Of a DNA stretch of 64,000 nucleotides, positions 33,331 through 41,512 are shown piece after piece. Within the stretch, counting starts at the first letter, position 1. Every line of letters starts with the position of its first letter. The DNA comes from Burkholderia puraquae. GTDB taxonomy: Bacteria > Pseudomonadota > Gammaproteobacteria > Burkholderiales > Burkholderiaceae. The notes beneath the pieces are model-generated. The model was given only the letters and a program-made list of their open reading frames with translations. It was not told the DNA's origin and ran no database searches. The position numbers were made by a program, and so were the translations under genes. The stretch spans positions 124,001 through 188,000 of the forward strand of contig NZ_NBYX01000007.1 of assembly GCF_002099195.1 (NCBI RefSeq), read 5' to 3'.

Positions 33331-33699
33331 TCACGGCGCGCCGTCATCGGCCGATTCGCCCCGGTCATTCAGTTCCTCCGTGCGATCCGGCCCGCTCAGC
33401 CGCTCGGTGCGATCCGGCGTGATGTCCGCGCCTTCGTCGAGTGTCGAATCGCCGTCCGCCGACGCGCGCTCGCCCGTACCCGCGCGGTCCGTATCGCTGT
33501 CGAGCGATGCATCGCCGCGTTCGAGCGCGTGATCGTCGAGGGGCGAATCGATGTCGAACGGATGACGCCGCGCGCCTGCCGTGTCGCTGCCGCTGTCGGA
33601 CGAGTCGCTCGGCCCGAGTGCGCGCCCGTCTCGGCCGCGACGGGCGTTGCCGTCGTCCGGGTCGGCCGGTTCGTTGTCGGGGTTCAGCGTGCTGTTCAT
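33331..33699 (-). CDS. Acidic, Asp/Ser-rich hypothetical protein
   Basis: A 122-residue strongly acidic protein (repeated PDRTE/LSGPDRTEEL and SDSSDSGSDT stretches) with no signal peptide or domain, predicted disordered. The ATG at 33699 follows AGGAGAG. It could be a desiccation or stress-protection protein by composition, but that is only an analogy. No clear promoter was found. Confidence 0.6.
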   Translation of the reverse strand: MNSTLNPDNEPADPDDGNARRGRDGRALGPSDSSDSGSDTAGARRHPFDIDSPLDDHALERGDASLDSDTDRAGTGERASADGDSTLDEGADITPDRTERLSGPDRTEELNDRGESADDGAP

Positions 33700-33831
33700 G
33701 TGGCTCTCCTTGCGAGTCTCGCGGCCGCTTGCGGCAGGGCAGCCGCGGCACGGCACGCGAACCGGCGGCCCGTGCAATCGTCATGCCGCGACGCGCGCCG
33801 GAACCGGTTGCTCGCTGCCCGCACGAAGATC

Positions 33832-33845
33832 GGCACAACCGATGC
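33832..33845 (+). promoter_or_regulatory. Weaker sigma-54-like element before the hybrid histidine kinase
   Basis: The plus strand reads GGCACAACCGATGC, with correct spacing but ATGC at -12, 131 bases before the likely start codon. This is the weakest call of the group along with 16018. Confidence 0.35.
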
Positions 33846-33975
33846 GCGCCCATTGATCAGCCGAATTGAGTTCGCTTATGCTTCCCGGGTGCCAATTCGA
33901 TTCGTATTGCCGCCGCCGGCACGCCCGACGGCGGCCGGGTGGCCCTTGTCCGCCCGCCTTCGACTCGCCGCTCCG

Positions 33976-35568
33976 ATGACGAAAGACGATACCGATCCTC
34001 GCTCGCATCCCCCCTCGCTCGGGCAGTCCGACGCGCGCGACCTGCTGCACCGCTTTGCCGAGTTCCGGTTCCAGACGGTGGTCGAATCGATCACCGACTA
34101 CGCGGTGTTCATGCTCGATCCGCACGGCAATGTCGCGACATGGAACGCGGGTGCTGAACGCATCAAGGGCTATCGTGCGGCGGAGATCGTCGGCCACCAC
34201 TTCTCGCGTTTCTATCCGCCCGACGCGATCGCGGCCGGCCGGCCGTCGCGCGGGCTCGACGAAGCGGCCCGAAACGGCCACTTCGAAGACGAAGGCTGGC
34301 GCGTGCGCAAGGACGGCTCGCAGTTTTGGGCGAACGTGACGATCACGCCCGTGCACGATCACACGAACCAGCTCTGCGGCTACATCAAGATCACGCGCGA
34401 CATGACCGAACGCAAGCGGCTCGAGGAGCTCGAAGCGTCGACGCACCGGCTCAGCGTGTTCATCGCGATGCTCGCGCACGAGCTGCGCAACCATCTCGCG
34501 CCATTGCGCCATTCGGTCGGCGTACTGCAGAGCCTGGCCGATCCGGCGCCCGCGCTCGCGCAGTGCCGCGACGCCGTGCATCGTCAGGTCACGCAACTGA
34601 CGCGGCTGGTCGACGACCTGCTCGACGTCGGGCGCATCACGGCAGGCAAGGTCGAGCTGGACGACCGGCCCATTACCGTGCGCGACATCGTGTGCCGCGG
34701 CGTCGAAAGCACCCAGCCGAAGCTTGCCGCGCGCGGGCAGCACATCCACGTCGATCTGCCATCCGATCCCGTGCCGCTGCAAGGCGACGATGCGCGGCTC
34801 GTCCAGGTGCTGCATAACCTGCTCGACAACGCGTCGAAGTTTTCGCCGCTTGGCGGACGAATCGACGTCGGCGCCCGGATCGAGGGGCCAGTCGTCGCGA
34901 TCCGCGTGACCGACCGTGGCGTCGGCATCGTGCGCGGCGCGCTCGAAACCATCTTCGATCTGTTCGAGCAGGAAGGCGGGGCGGGCCGGCGGCCGTCCGA
35001 GGGCTTCGGGCTGGGTCTTGCGATCTGCCGGACGTTCGTCGAACTGCATGGCGGGCGAATTTCAGCCGAAAGCGCCGGGCCCGGTCACGGTGCGACGTTT
35101 ACGGTGCGGTTGCCGATCGACCGGATAGCGCGCGCGGCACGCGGCGACGTGCGCGGGCCGGTCACGTCTGCGCAGACTGGCACCACGTCGCTACGTATCG
35201 TCATCGTCGACGACAACCGCGATTCGGCCGACACGCTCGCCATGCTGCTGCAGGTGAAAGGACACGCGCCGCGCGTCGCATACAACGCGAACGACGCACT
35301 GGCGCTCGCTCGCGACTACGCACCGCAGCTGATGATCCTCGACCTGACGATGCCCGACATCGACGGCTTCATGTTGCTGCGCGAACTGCGCGCGATCGAC
35401 GCGCTGCGCGACGCGACCTGCGTCGCGCTGTCCGGTCATGCCGGCGCGGCCGACCTCGCCCGCACCGAACGCGCAGGCTTCGACGAGCACCTCGTGAAAC
35501 CCGTCGAAATGACCGTGCTCGATGCGTTGCTGCAGCGCGTTGCGCGCCGGGTTCGACATACATCGTAG
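33976..35568 (+). CDS. PAS-histidine kinase-receiver hybrid sensor
   Basis: A 530-residue cytosolic protein with no membrane helix. A PAS domain (about 30-145; MLDPHGNVATWNAGAERIKGY and RDMTERK) is followed by a HisKA dimerisation helix with phospho-acceptor His168 (AHELRNHLAP), a HATPase domain with N box LLDNASK and GFGLGL, and a C-terminal receiver with VDDNRD and phospho-acceptor Asp456 (LDLTMPD). It lacks any DNA-binding output, so it must signal to another protein by phosphotransfer. The ATG at 33976 is the only start near the PAS domain, though its ribosome binding site is weak. It borders the stress genes and could sense the signal for them. Confidence 0.88.
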   Translation: MTKDDTDPRSHPPSLGQSDARDLLHRFAEFRFQTVVESITDYAVFMLDPHGNVATWNAGAERIKGYRAAEIVGHHFSRFYPPDAIAAGRPSRGLDEAARNGHFEDEGWRVRKDGSQFWANVTITPVHDHTNQLCGYIKITRDMTERKRLEELEASTHRLSVFIAMLAHELRNHLAPLRHSVGVLQSLADPAPALAQCRDAVHRQVTQLTRLVDDLLDVGRITAGKVELDDRPITVRDIVCRGVESTQPKLAARGQHIHVDLPSDPVPLQGDDARLVQVLHNLLDNASKFSPLGGRIDVGARIEGPVVAIRVTDRGVGIVRGALETIFDLFEQEGGAGRRPSEGFGLGLAICRTFVELHGGRISAESAGPGHGATFTVRLPIDRIARAARGDVRGPVTSAQTGTTSLRIVIVDDNRDSADTLAMLLQVKGHAPRVAYNANDALALARDYAPQLMILDLTMPDIDGFMLLRELRAIDALRDATCVALSGHAGAADLARTERAGFDEHLVKPVEMTVLDALLQRVARRVRHTS

Positions 35569-36028
35569 CCGCCGTGCTCAGGCCACCGCGCGGCACATCG
35601 CCGCGCATGCGTCACACGCGAGCGCGCAGCGTGCGCCCCCGGGTTCCGCCAGCCGACCCAACCGCGATGCGTCATCGTTCGTATTGACGACGCCGGAGAG
35701 CGTTCGGCTTCGCCGCGACGAAGCATGCGATCGTGAATCGAGTGGGACGCATCGATAGGTTCGTTTGTTTTGTAGTCGTCGATCGTCCAATCGCTGCATG
35801 CGGTGATTTTCGTCACCATGAAATCGAGACTTCTCAAGCCGCGCGCGCTCGTGCGCCGGTTTGCCGCCCGTCGTGAAGGTTCCCGAAACGGAACGGGCCA
35901 CCGGCAAGTCATGCGCCGGCGAAGCGACGCGCTCGTCGCGCGCCGTCATGCGCCCGCCGTCCGGCGGGTGCGTTTCACATGGATCGAATCAGGGAGAGCG
36001 GCCGGACGGCGAGATCCGCGTAACCGGA
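35569..36028. other. Intergenic region without a supported gene
   Basis: About 460 bases follow the hybrid kinase. No terminator with a T-run and no credible gene was found. The short open frames present are Arg-rich and lack ribosome binding sites. Confidence 0.5.
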
Positions 36029-36217
36029 TTACCGCTCGCTGACCTTCACGCGCGGCAGCCATTCGGCCTCGGCGCCCTGCGTGCCTTTCAGATACGCGGG
36101 AGTCGCGTCCTGCGCGTGCGCGTCGAAGCGGCGTACCGCCTCGGTGTCGATATGCCGGCCGTCGAACGTCGACTGGCGACGGGTCATCATGTTGATGCGA
36201 AGGCGTTTTGCCGCCAT
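36029..36217 (-). CDS. Small hypothetical protein
   Basis: A 62-residue basic soluble protein starting MAAKRLRINMMTRRQSTFDGRH-like and ending LPRVKVSER. No family was recognised. The ATG at 36217 has AAGGAA about nine bases upstream. The composition and small size are similar to the other short proteins of this cluster, but no sigma-54-like element precedes it. Confidence 0.55.
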   Translation of the reverse strand: MAAKRLRINMMTRRQSTFDGRHIDTEAVRRFDAHAQDATPAYLKGTQGAEAEWLPRVKVSER

Positions 36218-36651
36218 GATCGGTATTCCTTGAAAAACGGGACTCCGCCGACTGGCGAAGTGCCATAGATGTACGTGAGAAAGATGTCGCTGCGATGACG
36301 CGGGGTGCGACGCGAATCCCCCGCGATCACATGGCTGCGCGGCAGGCAGCTCAGCGCTCGGCGCCATGCCGGCCCGCTTGCTCCAGCGCCTCGAGGTAGC
36401 GATGGACTGGCACTGCAGCAAGCCACTCATCATGGACAAGAAACAACGCGTCGAGTTCAGTGCGCTCAGCGTCCGTCAAGACCCGCGAGTCACCGCTTTC
36501 TGCCCCCGTCGCCCTTGTGCTGCTCCTGGCGTTGCTTGCCGTCGGCGGGTCGTCGAAAGTGCACCGCACCGCGCCGCGATGCAGCAGCCGTCGATCGACC
36601 GCTTCGCCGCAGCGGCTGATGCGGCGACGAAATCGCTCGTCTCGTCGGCGC
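36218..36651. other. Intergenic region with a possible short minus-strand frame
   Basis: Between about 36354 and 36480 one minus-strand frame (LTDAERTELDALFLVHDEWLA, then VHRYLEALEQ) reads like protein, but it lacks an ATG and a ribosome binding site, so it is not called as a gene. Nothing else was identified. Confidence 0.35.
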
Positions 36652-38994
36652 TTACGCCCGCCTGGTCGTGGCCTGAGCCGCCTGCGCGGCCCGCTCGATC
36701 CAGCGGACGGCCGGCGCATCGTGCTCGCCCGGCGCGGGCTTGCCGATCAGGAAGCCCTGCACCTCGCGGCAGCCGGCATCCGTGATGCACGCCAGCTGCT
36801 CCTCCGTCTCGACGCCTTCCGCGACGGTCGTCACGCCGAGACGCTTGCCGAGATCGGCCACCGCGCACACGACGGCCGCACAGTCCGGGCGCGTAACCGC
36901 ATCGCGCACGAAGCTGCCGTCGATCTTGATCTTGTCGAACGGGAATGCGCGCAGATGCGCGAGCGACGAGAAGCCCGTGCCGAAGTCATCGAGGGCGACG
37001 CGCACGCCCATCGAACGCAGCGCGCGCAGGTCGGCGATGGCCTTGCCCTCGTCGTGCAGCAGCGCGGTTTCCGTCACCTCGATTTCCAGCCGGTCGGGCG
37101 TGAGGCCCGAGCCGGCCAGTGCCGCCGCGAAGGCCGGCACGATCGTGCCGTGGCCGAGCTGCCCCGCCGACACGTTGACCGCGACGCGCACGCCGTCCGG
37201 CCAGCGCGCCGCCTCCCGGCATGCCTGGTCGAGCACGAAGCGGCCGAGCCGGTCGATCAGGCCGCCGCGCTCGGCCACCGGAATGAAGCGGCCCGGCGAA
37301 ATCCAGCCGGAGCGCGGGTGATGCCAGCGCAGCAGCGCCTCGCGCGTCGTGATCTGGCGGGTCCGGACGTCGACGATCGGCTGGTAGAACACGTACAGCC
37401 CCTGTTTCTCGTCCAGCGCCACGCGCAGCTTCGATTCGAGCGCGACCCGCTCCTGCGCGCTCGTTTCCATGTCCGGCGAGAACATCCGGTAGGTGCCCTT
37501 GCCGGCTTGCTTGGCCGCATAGAGCGCCATGTCCGCGCGTGACAGCAGCACGCCGGCGTCGTTGCCGTGATGCGGCGCCAGCACGCAGCCGATCGACGCG
37601 CCGATGCGGAACTGCCGGTCGGGCGACGGCGCATAGGGGGCGGCGAGCGTGTCGACGAGCCGCGCGGCTGCGCCCATCGCACCGTCCGCGTCGGTGTCGC
37701 GCAGCAGCACCGCGAATTCGTCGCCGCCGATGCGCCCGAGCATCATCGCCGGCTCGGGGCACTGCCCGCGCAGGCGTTCCGCGACCTGGCGCAGCACCGC
37801 GTCGCCCGCCGAATGCCCGCACGCGTCGTTGATCAGCTTGAAGCCGTCGAGGTCGATGAAGAGCAGCCCGAGCACCTTGTCCGAGCGTCGCAGGCTCGCG
37901 TCGAATTCGTCAAGGAAGGTCGCGCGGTTCGGCAGGCCGGTGAGCGAATCGTGATGCGCGAGCTGGTGGATGCGCGCCTCCGCCTCGGCCTGCTGCGTGA
38001 CGATCGACCACGACAGCATCGGGCCGAGGTAGCGCCCCTGGGTATCGCGCACGGCCGAGACCTGGATGTCGAGCACTTCCGGCCCGAGCCGGATGCGGGC
38101 GCGATGCGGCAGGTTCGCCGGATCGGCGAGCAGGCGGCGCTGGTGCTGCGGGTGCGGGTGGAAGAAGTCGATCGGCGCGCCGAGCGCATCGTCCGCGCGG
38201 ATCGGCAGCAGGTGCTCGATCGAGCGCAGCAGGTTTCGCGACGCCGCGTTCAGGTAGTTGATGCGGAACGTCTCCGGGTCGACCGTCATCACGGCCACCG
38301 GCATGTCGTCGATCATCCGCATCAGCCGTGTCTGCGCCTGCTCGCGTATCCGCGATTCGGCCTGGGCATCGACGGTGCGCTGGAAGCCCCGGTAGTTGAC
38401 CGAGATGACGGCGATCAGCGCCGCCGACACGAAGGCCATGTTGACCGCGGTGGCGACGAGCGTCGGCTCGCGCGTCGAGAGGAAGAACCCGATGAACGCG
38501 ACGTTGACGATCGCGGCCACGCTCAGCGCGGCCGCGCGCAGGTACATCAGGCTGAAGATGCAGCCGATCACGGTGATCGCCATGTAGAACGCCACCTGGG
38601 CCTTTTGCCACGCATCGCCGTACGGGAACAGCAGCAGCGCCCAGGTGGTGAACGTCGCCGCGATCGGGATCACCAGCCAGTTCGTGACCGTGAGCGCGCG
38701 CAGCATGGCGTCCGGCGTCGGCTCCAGCAGCCGGGCGCGGCGCCAGTGCAGCAGCCGCGCGAGCGACACGAGCGTCATCGCGGCCGGCATCGCGACCGAC
38801 AGCCACCACGGCGTGCTGCCCAGGTGCGTGACGGCGAGGCTCCAGGTGCTCGAGATGAGGATCAGGTACATCACCGGGAACTGGCCGGCGAATACCCGGT
38901 ACTGCGCCGCGAGCAGGTCCGGGTTCCGGACCGGCGCCGCGAGGCTTGCCAGTCTTGCCATCCGTGCGTAGTGGGTTTTCATGTGAGCCTGCAT
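36652..38994 (-). CDS. Membrane GGDEF-EAL protein with PAS domain
   Basis: A 780-residue composite cyclic-di-GMP protein. The N-terminal 220 residues hold about five membrane helices (MASE-like sensor). A PAS segment follows (about 240-350, MTVDPETFRINYLNAASRNLL). The GGDEF domain has an intact catalytic motif (GRIGGDEFAVLL) and the EAL domain has REALLRWHHP and the DDFGTGFSSL segment, so both synthesis and hydrolysis are possible. The upstream ATG at 38994 was used; 38982 is an alternative. It lies 41 bases after the MHYT protein gene, and a continuous open frame through that gene is not a real fusion because the upstream protein is in a different frame. Confidence 0.88.
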   Translation of the reverse strand: MQAHMKTHYARMARLASLAAPVRNPDLLAAQYRVFAGQFPVMYLILISSTWSLAVTHLGSTPWWLSVAMPAAMTLVSLARLLHWRRARLLEPTPDAMLRALTVTNWLVIPIAATFTTWALLLFPYGDAWQKAQVAFYMAITVIGCIFSLMYLRAAALSVAAIVNVAFIGFFLSTREPTLVATAVNMAFVSAALIAVISVNYRGFQRTVDAQAESRIREQAQTRLMRMIDDMPVAVMTVDPETFRINYLNAASRNLLRSIEHLLPIRADDALGAPIDFFHPHPQHQRRLLADPANLPHRARIRLGPEVLDIQVSAVRDTQGRYLGPMLSWSIVTQQAEAEARIHQLAHHDSLTGLPNRATFLDEFDASLRRSDKVLGLLFIDLDGFKLINDACGHSAGDAVLRQVAERLRGQCPEPAMMLGRIGGDEFAVLLRDTDADGAMGAAARLVDTLAAPYAPSPDRQFRIGASIGCVLAPHHGNDAGVLLSRADMALYAAKQAGKGTYRMFSPDMETSAQERVALESKLRVALDEKQGLYVFYQPIVDVRTRQITTREALLRWHHPRSGWISPGRFIPVAERGGLIDRLGRFVLDQACREAARWPDGVRVAVNVSAGQLGHGTIVPAFAAALAGSGLTPDRLEIEVTETALLHDEGKAIADLRALRSMGVRVALDDFGTGFSSLAHLRAFPFDKIKIDGSFVRDAVTRPDCAAVVCAVADLGKRLGVTTVAEGVETEEQLACITDAGCREVQGFLIGKPAPGEHDAPAVRWIERAAQAAQATTRRA

Positions 38995-39035
38995 GCTGCA
39001 CCCCGGGTTCGGGTTGCCGTGTCCGACGACGCCGG

Positions 39036-41144
39036 TTACCCGCGCGGGCCCGCGTCCCTGTCGGCCTCGACAGCCGATTCGGACGCGAGAACCGGCGCGC
39101 CGGCGCGGTTGCCGCCGGTCAGCGCGATCTGCCCGCTGCCGACGATCTCGTTGAGTGGTGCGGGCCTGCCGAGCAGGAAGCCCTGCGCTTCGTCGCAGCC
39201 CTCGTCGGTCAGCAGCGCAAGCTGGTCGCGCGTCTCGATGCCTTCGGCCAGGATCGGAATGCCCAGGCTCTTGCCGAGCGCAAGCACGGCGCGGATGATC
39301 GCGCGATCCTGCGGTTTCGCTTCCGCGTCCGCGACGAACGACTGGTCGAGCTTGATGCGATCGAACGGGAACGAGCGCAGCGTGTCGAGCGACGAATAGC
39401 CGGTACCGAAATCGTCGAGCGCGATGCTCACGCCCAGCGCCTTGATCTGCCGCAGCGTGTCCAGCGCGCGCTCGCGGCCGGCGAAGATCGTCGATTCGGT
39501 CAGTTCCAGTTGCAGGCGCGACGCCGGCAGGCGGGTTGCTTCGAGCACGTCCGCCACCAGCGCCGTCAAGTCCGCGTGCATGAACTGCACGGCCGAAACG
39601 TTCACCGCGACGGCATAGGGCGGCTCCCACGTGGCCGCCCGCGCGCATGCCTCGCGCAGCACCCATGCGCCGATGTCCAGGATCACGCCGTTTTCCTCGG
39701 CGAGCGGAATGAACTCGGCGGGCGGAATCGTGCCGAGCGTCGCATGCTGCCAGCGCAGCAGCGCCTCGTAGCCGCGGATCTCGCCGGTCGCGAGCGAAGT
39801 CTGCACCTGGTAGTGGATGCTCAGCTGGTTGTCGGCCACCGCGCGGCGCAGGTCGGCCGCGAGGCTGCGGCGCGCGCGGACGATCAGGTCCATCGCCGGC
39901 TCGTAGAAGCAGATCGATTGCGAGAGGCTGCCCTTCGCGCGATACATCGCGAGGTCCGCGTTGTTGATGAGGATAGCCTTGTTGGTGGCGTCGTCCGGGT
40001 AGATGGCGACACCGAAGCTCGCGCCCGGCACGACCTCGTAGTCGTCCAGCCTGACCGGCTTGTAGAGTGCCGACTCGAGCCGCTCGAGCAGATCCATCAG
40101 GCGTGTGTCGTCGTTCATCCGGCAGAGCGCCGCGAATTCGTCGCCGCCGATGCGGGCGACGAATTCGCCTTCGCGCAGCAGGTTCGCCATGCGCCGTGCG
40201 AGGATGCGCAGCACCTCGTCGCCGGCGTGGTGGCCGCGCAGGTCGTTGATTTCCTTGAAGCGGTTCAGGTCGATGCCGACCAGCGCGAGCTTCGTGCCGC
40301 GTTCTTGCGCGAGCGCGATTTCGAGGTCCAGCCGCTCGTTGAAGCTGGCCCGGTTCGGCAGGCCGGTCAGCATGTCGCTCAGCGCCAGCCGGCGCAGGTG
40401 CTCGAGCGATTCGGCCCGCACGTTGCTGTCGATCAGGTAGCTCACGAGCCCTGTGCAGACGATCACGAGCGACGTACCCGCGACCGCCAGCGCCAGCGCC
40501 AGCGGGCGCAGCGTGCTCGCGTCGGTCCACGCGCCGTCGAGCGTCAGCGGCGTGATGCGTAGCGCGGACATCCCGGTGAAATGCAGGGCGAGGATCGCGA
40601 GCGACAGCACGCCGGCCATCTGGTTGACCGCGTGCGGCGACGGCCGCAGCGCGAGGTGCAGCGCGAGCGCCGCGAGGGTGATCGACAGGAACACCGACGC
40701 GATCAGGTAGCCGACGTCCCACGACACGATACCTTCGACCCGCCACGCGAGCATGCCGGTGTAGTGCATCAGCACGATCGCCACGCCGACAGTCGCGCCG
40801 CCGAGCGCGGGCGCGGCCCTGACGGTGCGGCAGGTCGTCAGCGCGAAGCCGATCGTGCTGCCGCCGACCGCGATGAGCAGCGACACGAGCGTGAGCGGCA
40901 GGTTGAAGTGCACGGGCGCGCCGGCTTCGAAGCCGAGCATCGCGATGAAGTGCGTGCACCAGATCGCCACACCGGCCGAAATGGCCGTCAGCACCTGCCA
41001 GCCGAGCCGCTGCGTGCCGGCGGTGTTGACCGTGCGCTGGAACAGGCGCGCGGTGACCCACGAGCCGCCCCCGCACAACAGTGCGGCAAGCAACACCAGC
41101 CAGTGATTGTGCCGATGAACGATGCACCCGAAAACTGTCGCCAA
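39036..41144 (-). CDS. MHYT-GGDEF-EAL cyclic-di-GMP protein
   Basis: A protein of about 702 residues. The N-terminal MHYT sensor (about 8-235) shows the repeated motifs THFIAM, MHYTGM and MHFTGM that are thought to bind a metal and sense a diatomic gas. A GGDEF domain (RIGGDEFAAL) and EAL domain (GYEALLRW, DDFGTGYSSL) follow, both with intact key motifs. No ATG fits: upstream ATGs at 41402 and 41474 lie inside or beyond the zmpA terminator. A TTG at 41144 gives the family-typical start ATVFGCIVHRHNHWLV with GGAAGAAAGG just upstream. It probably heads a two-gene operon of cyclic-di-GMP enzymes. Confidence 0.85.
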   Translation of the reverse strand: MATVFGCIVHRHNHWLVLLAALLCGGGSWVTARLFQRTVNTAGTQRLGWQVLTAISAGVAIWCTHFIAMLGFEAGAPVHFNLPLTLVSLLIAVGGSTIGFALTTCRTVRAAPALGGATVGVAIVLMHYTGMLAWRVEGIVSWDVGYLIASVFLSITLAALALHLALRPSPHAVNQMAGVLSLAILALHFTGMSALRITPLTLDGAWTDASTLRPLALALAVAGTSLVIVCTGLVSYLIDSNVRAESLEHLRRLALSDMLTGLPNRASFNERLDLEIALAQERGTKLALVGIDLNRFKEINDLRGHHAGDEVLRILARRMANLLREGEFVARIGGDEFAALCRMNDDTRLMDLLERLESALYKPVRLDDYEVVPGASFGVAIYPDDATNKAILINNADLAMYRAKGSLSQSICFYEPAMDLIVRARRSLAADLRRAVADNQLSIHYQVQTSLATGEIRGYEALLRWQHATLGTIPPAEFIPLAEENGVILDIGAWVLREACARAATWEPPYAVAVNVSAVQFMHADLTALVADVLEATRLPASRLQLELTESTIFAGRERALDTLRQIKALGVSIALDDFGTGYSSLDTLRSFPFDRIKLDQSFVADAEAKPQDRAIIRAVLALGKSLGIPILAEGIETRDQLALLTDEGCDEAQGFLLGRPAPLNEIVGSGQIALTGGNRAGAPVLASESAVEADRDAGPRG

Positions 41145-41361
41145 AACCTTTCTTCCCCTATCCGTCGCATGGGCTGATGCCGTTCCTGATCGACTCGGCG
41201 GGGGCGATGCCGCTTCGATCAGGCGCGCCTTCAAGATATCGGCATGCGATGAACAAACTGAACGCCGCGCGGCTGGGCGCAAACGATTGCCTGGAAGAAA
41301 TTTTTTTGGGGAAAAGTGCCGGAACGAGGCAGGCGTGGCGAACCTGATGAAAGCCGGCTCC

Positions 41362-41397
41362 AAAAGATCAACCGCCTGCAATCGCAGGCGGCTGATC
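41362..41397 (-). terminator. Rho-independent terminator of zmpA
   Basis: The minus strand has a 14-bp stem (GATCAGCCGCCTGC with GCAGGCGGTTGATC, one G-T pair) and a GATT loop, followed by TTTT. It lies about 115 bases after the zmpA stop and ahead of the MHYT gene. Confidence 0.8.
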
Positions 41398-41512
41398 GAC
41401 ATCTGTGCGTCATTCCCCTGAGCGTCGCGTGGCCTCGATCGGTTCGCACTTCCCCGAAGCGAAGGTACCGCCACGCGATCTCAGGGCGTTCAACGCACTG
41501 GCACAGGCGCCA

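Noticed and set aside
35904-35917. Sigma-54-like match (minus strand GGCGCATGACTTGC)
   Set aside because: Spacing is right but GGCGC departs from consensus and no gene follows on the minus strand within a reasonable distance.
36351-36719. Minus-strand frame ending LEALEQAGRHGAER
   Set aside because: The last 45 codons look protein-like, but there is no ATG or ribosome binding site and the upstream part is Arg-rich nonsense.
36652-41127. One continuous 1491-codon minus-strand frame that would fuse the MHYT region with the GGDEF-EAL protein
   Set aside because: Its N-terminal 700 codons are an out-of-frame shadow of the MHYT-GGDEF-EAL gene. The real downstream protein starts near 38994 and the two genes are in different frames with 41 bases between them.
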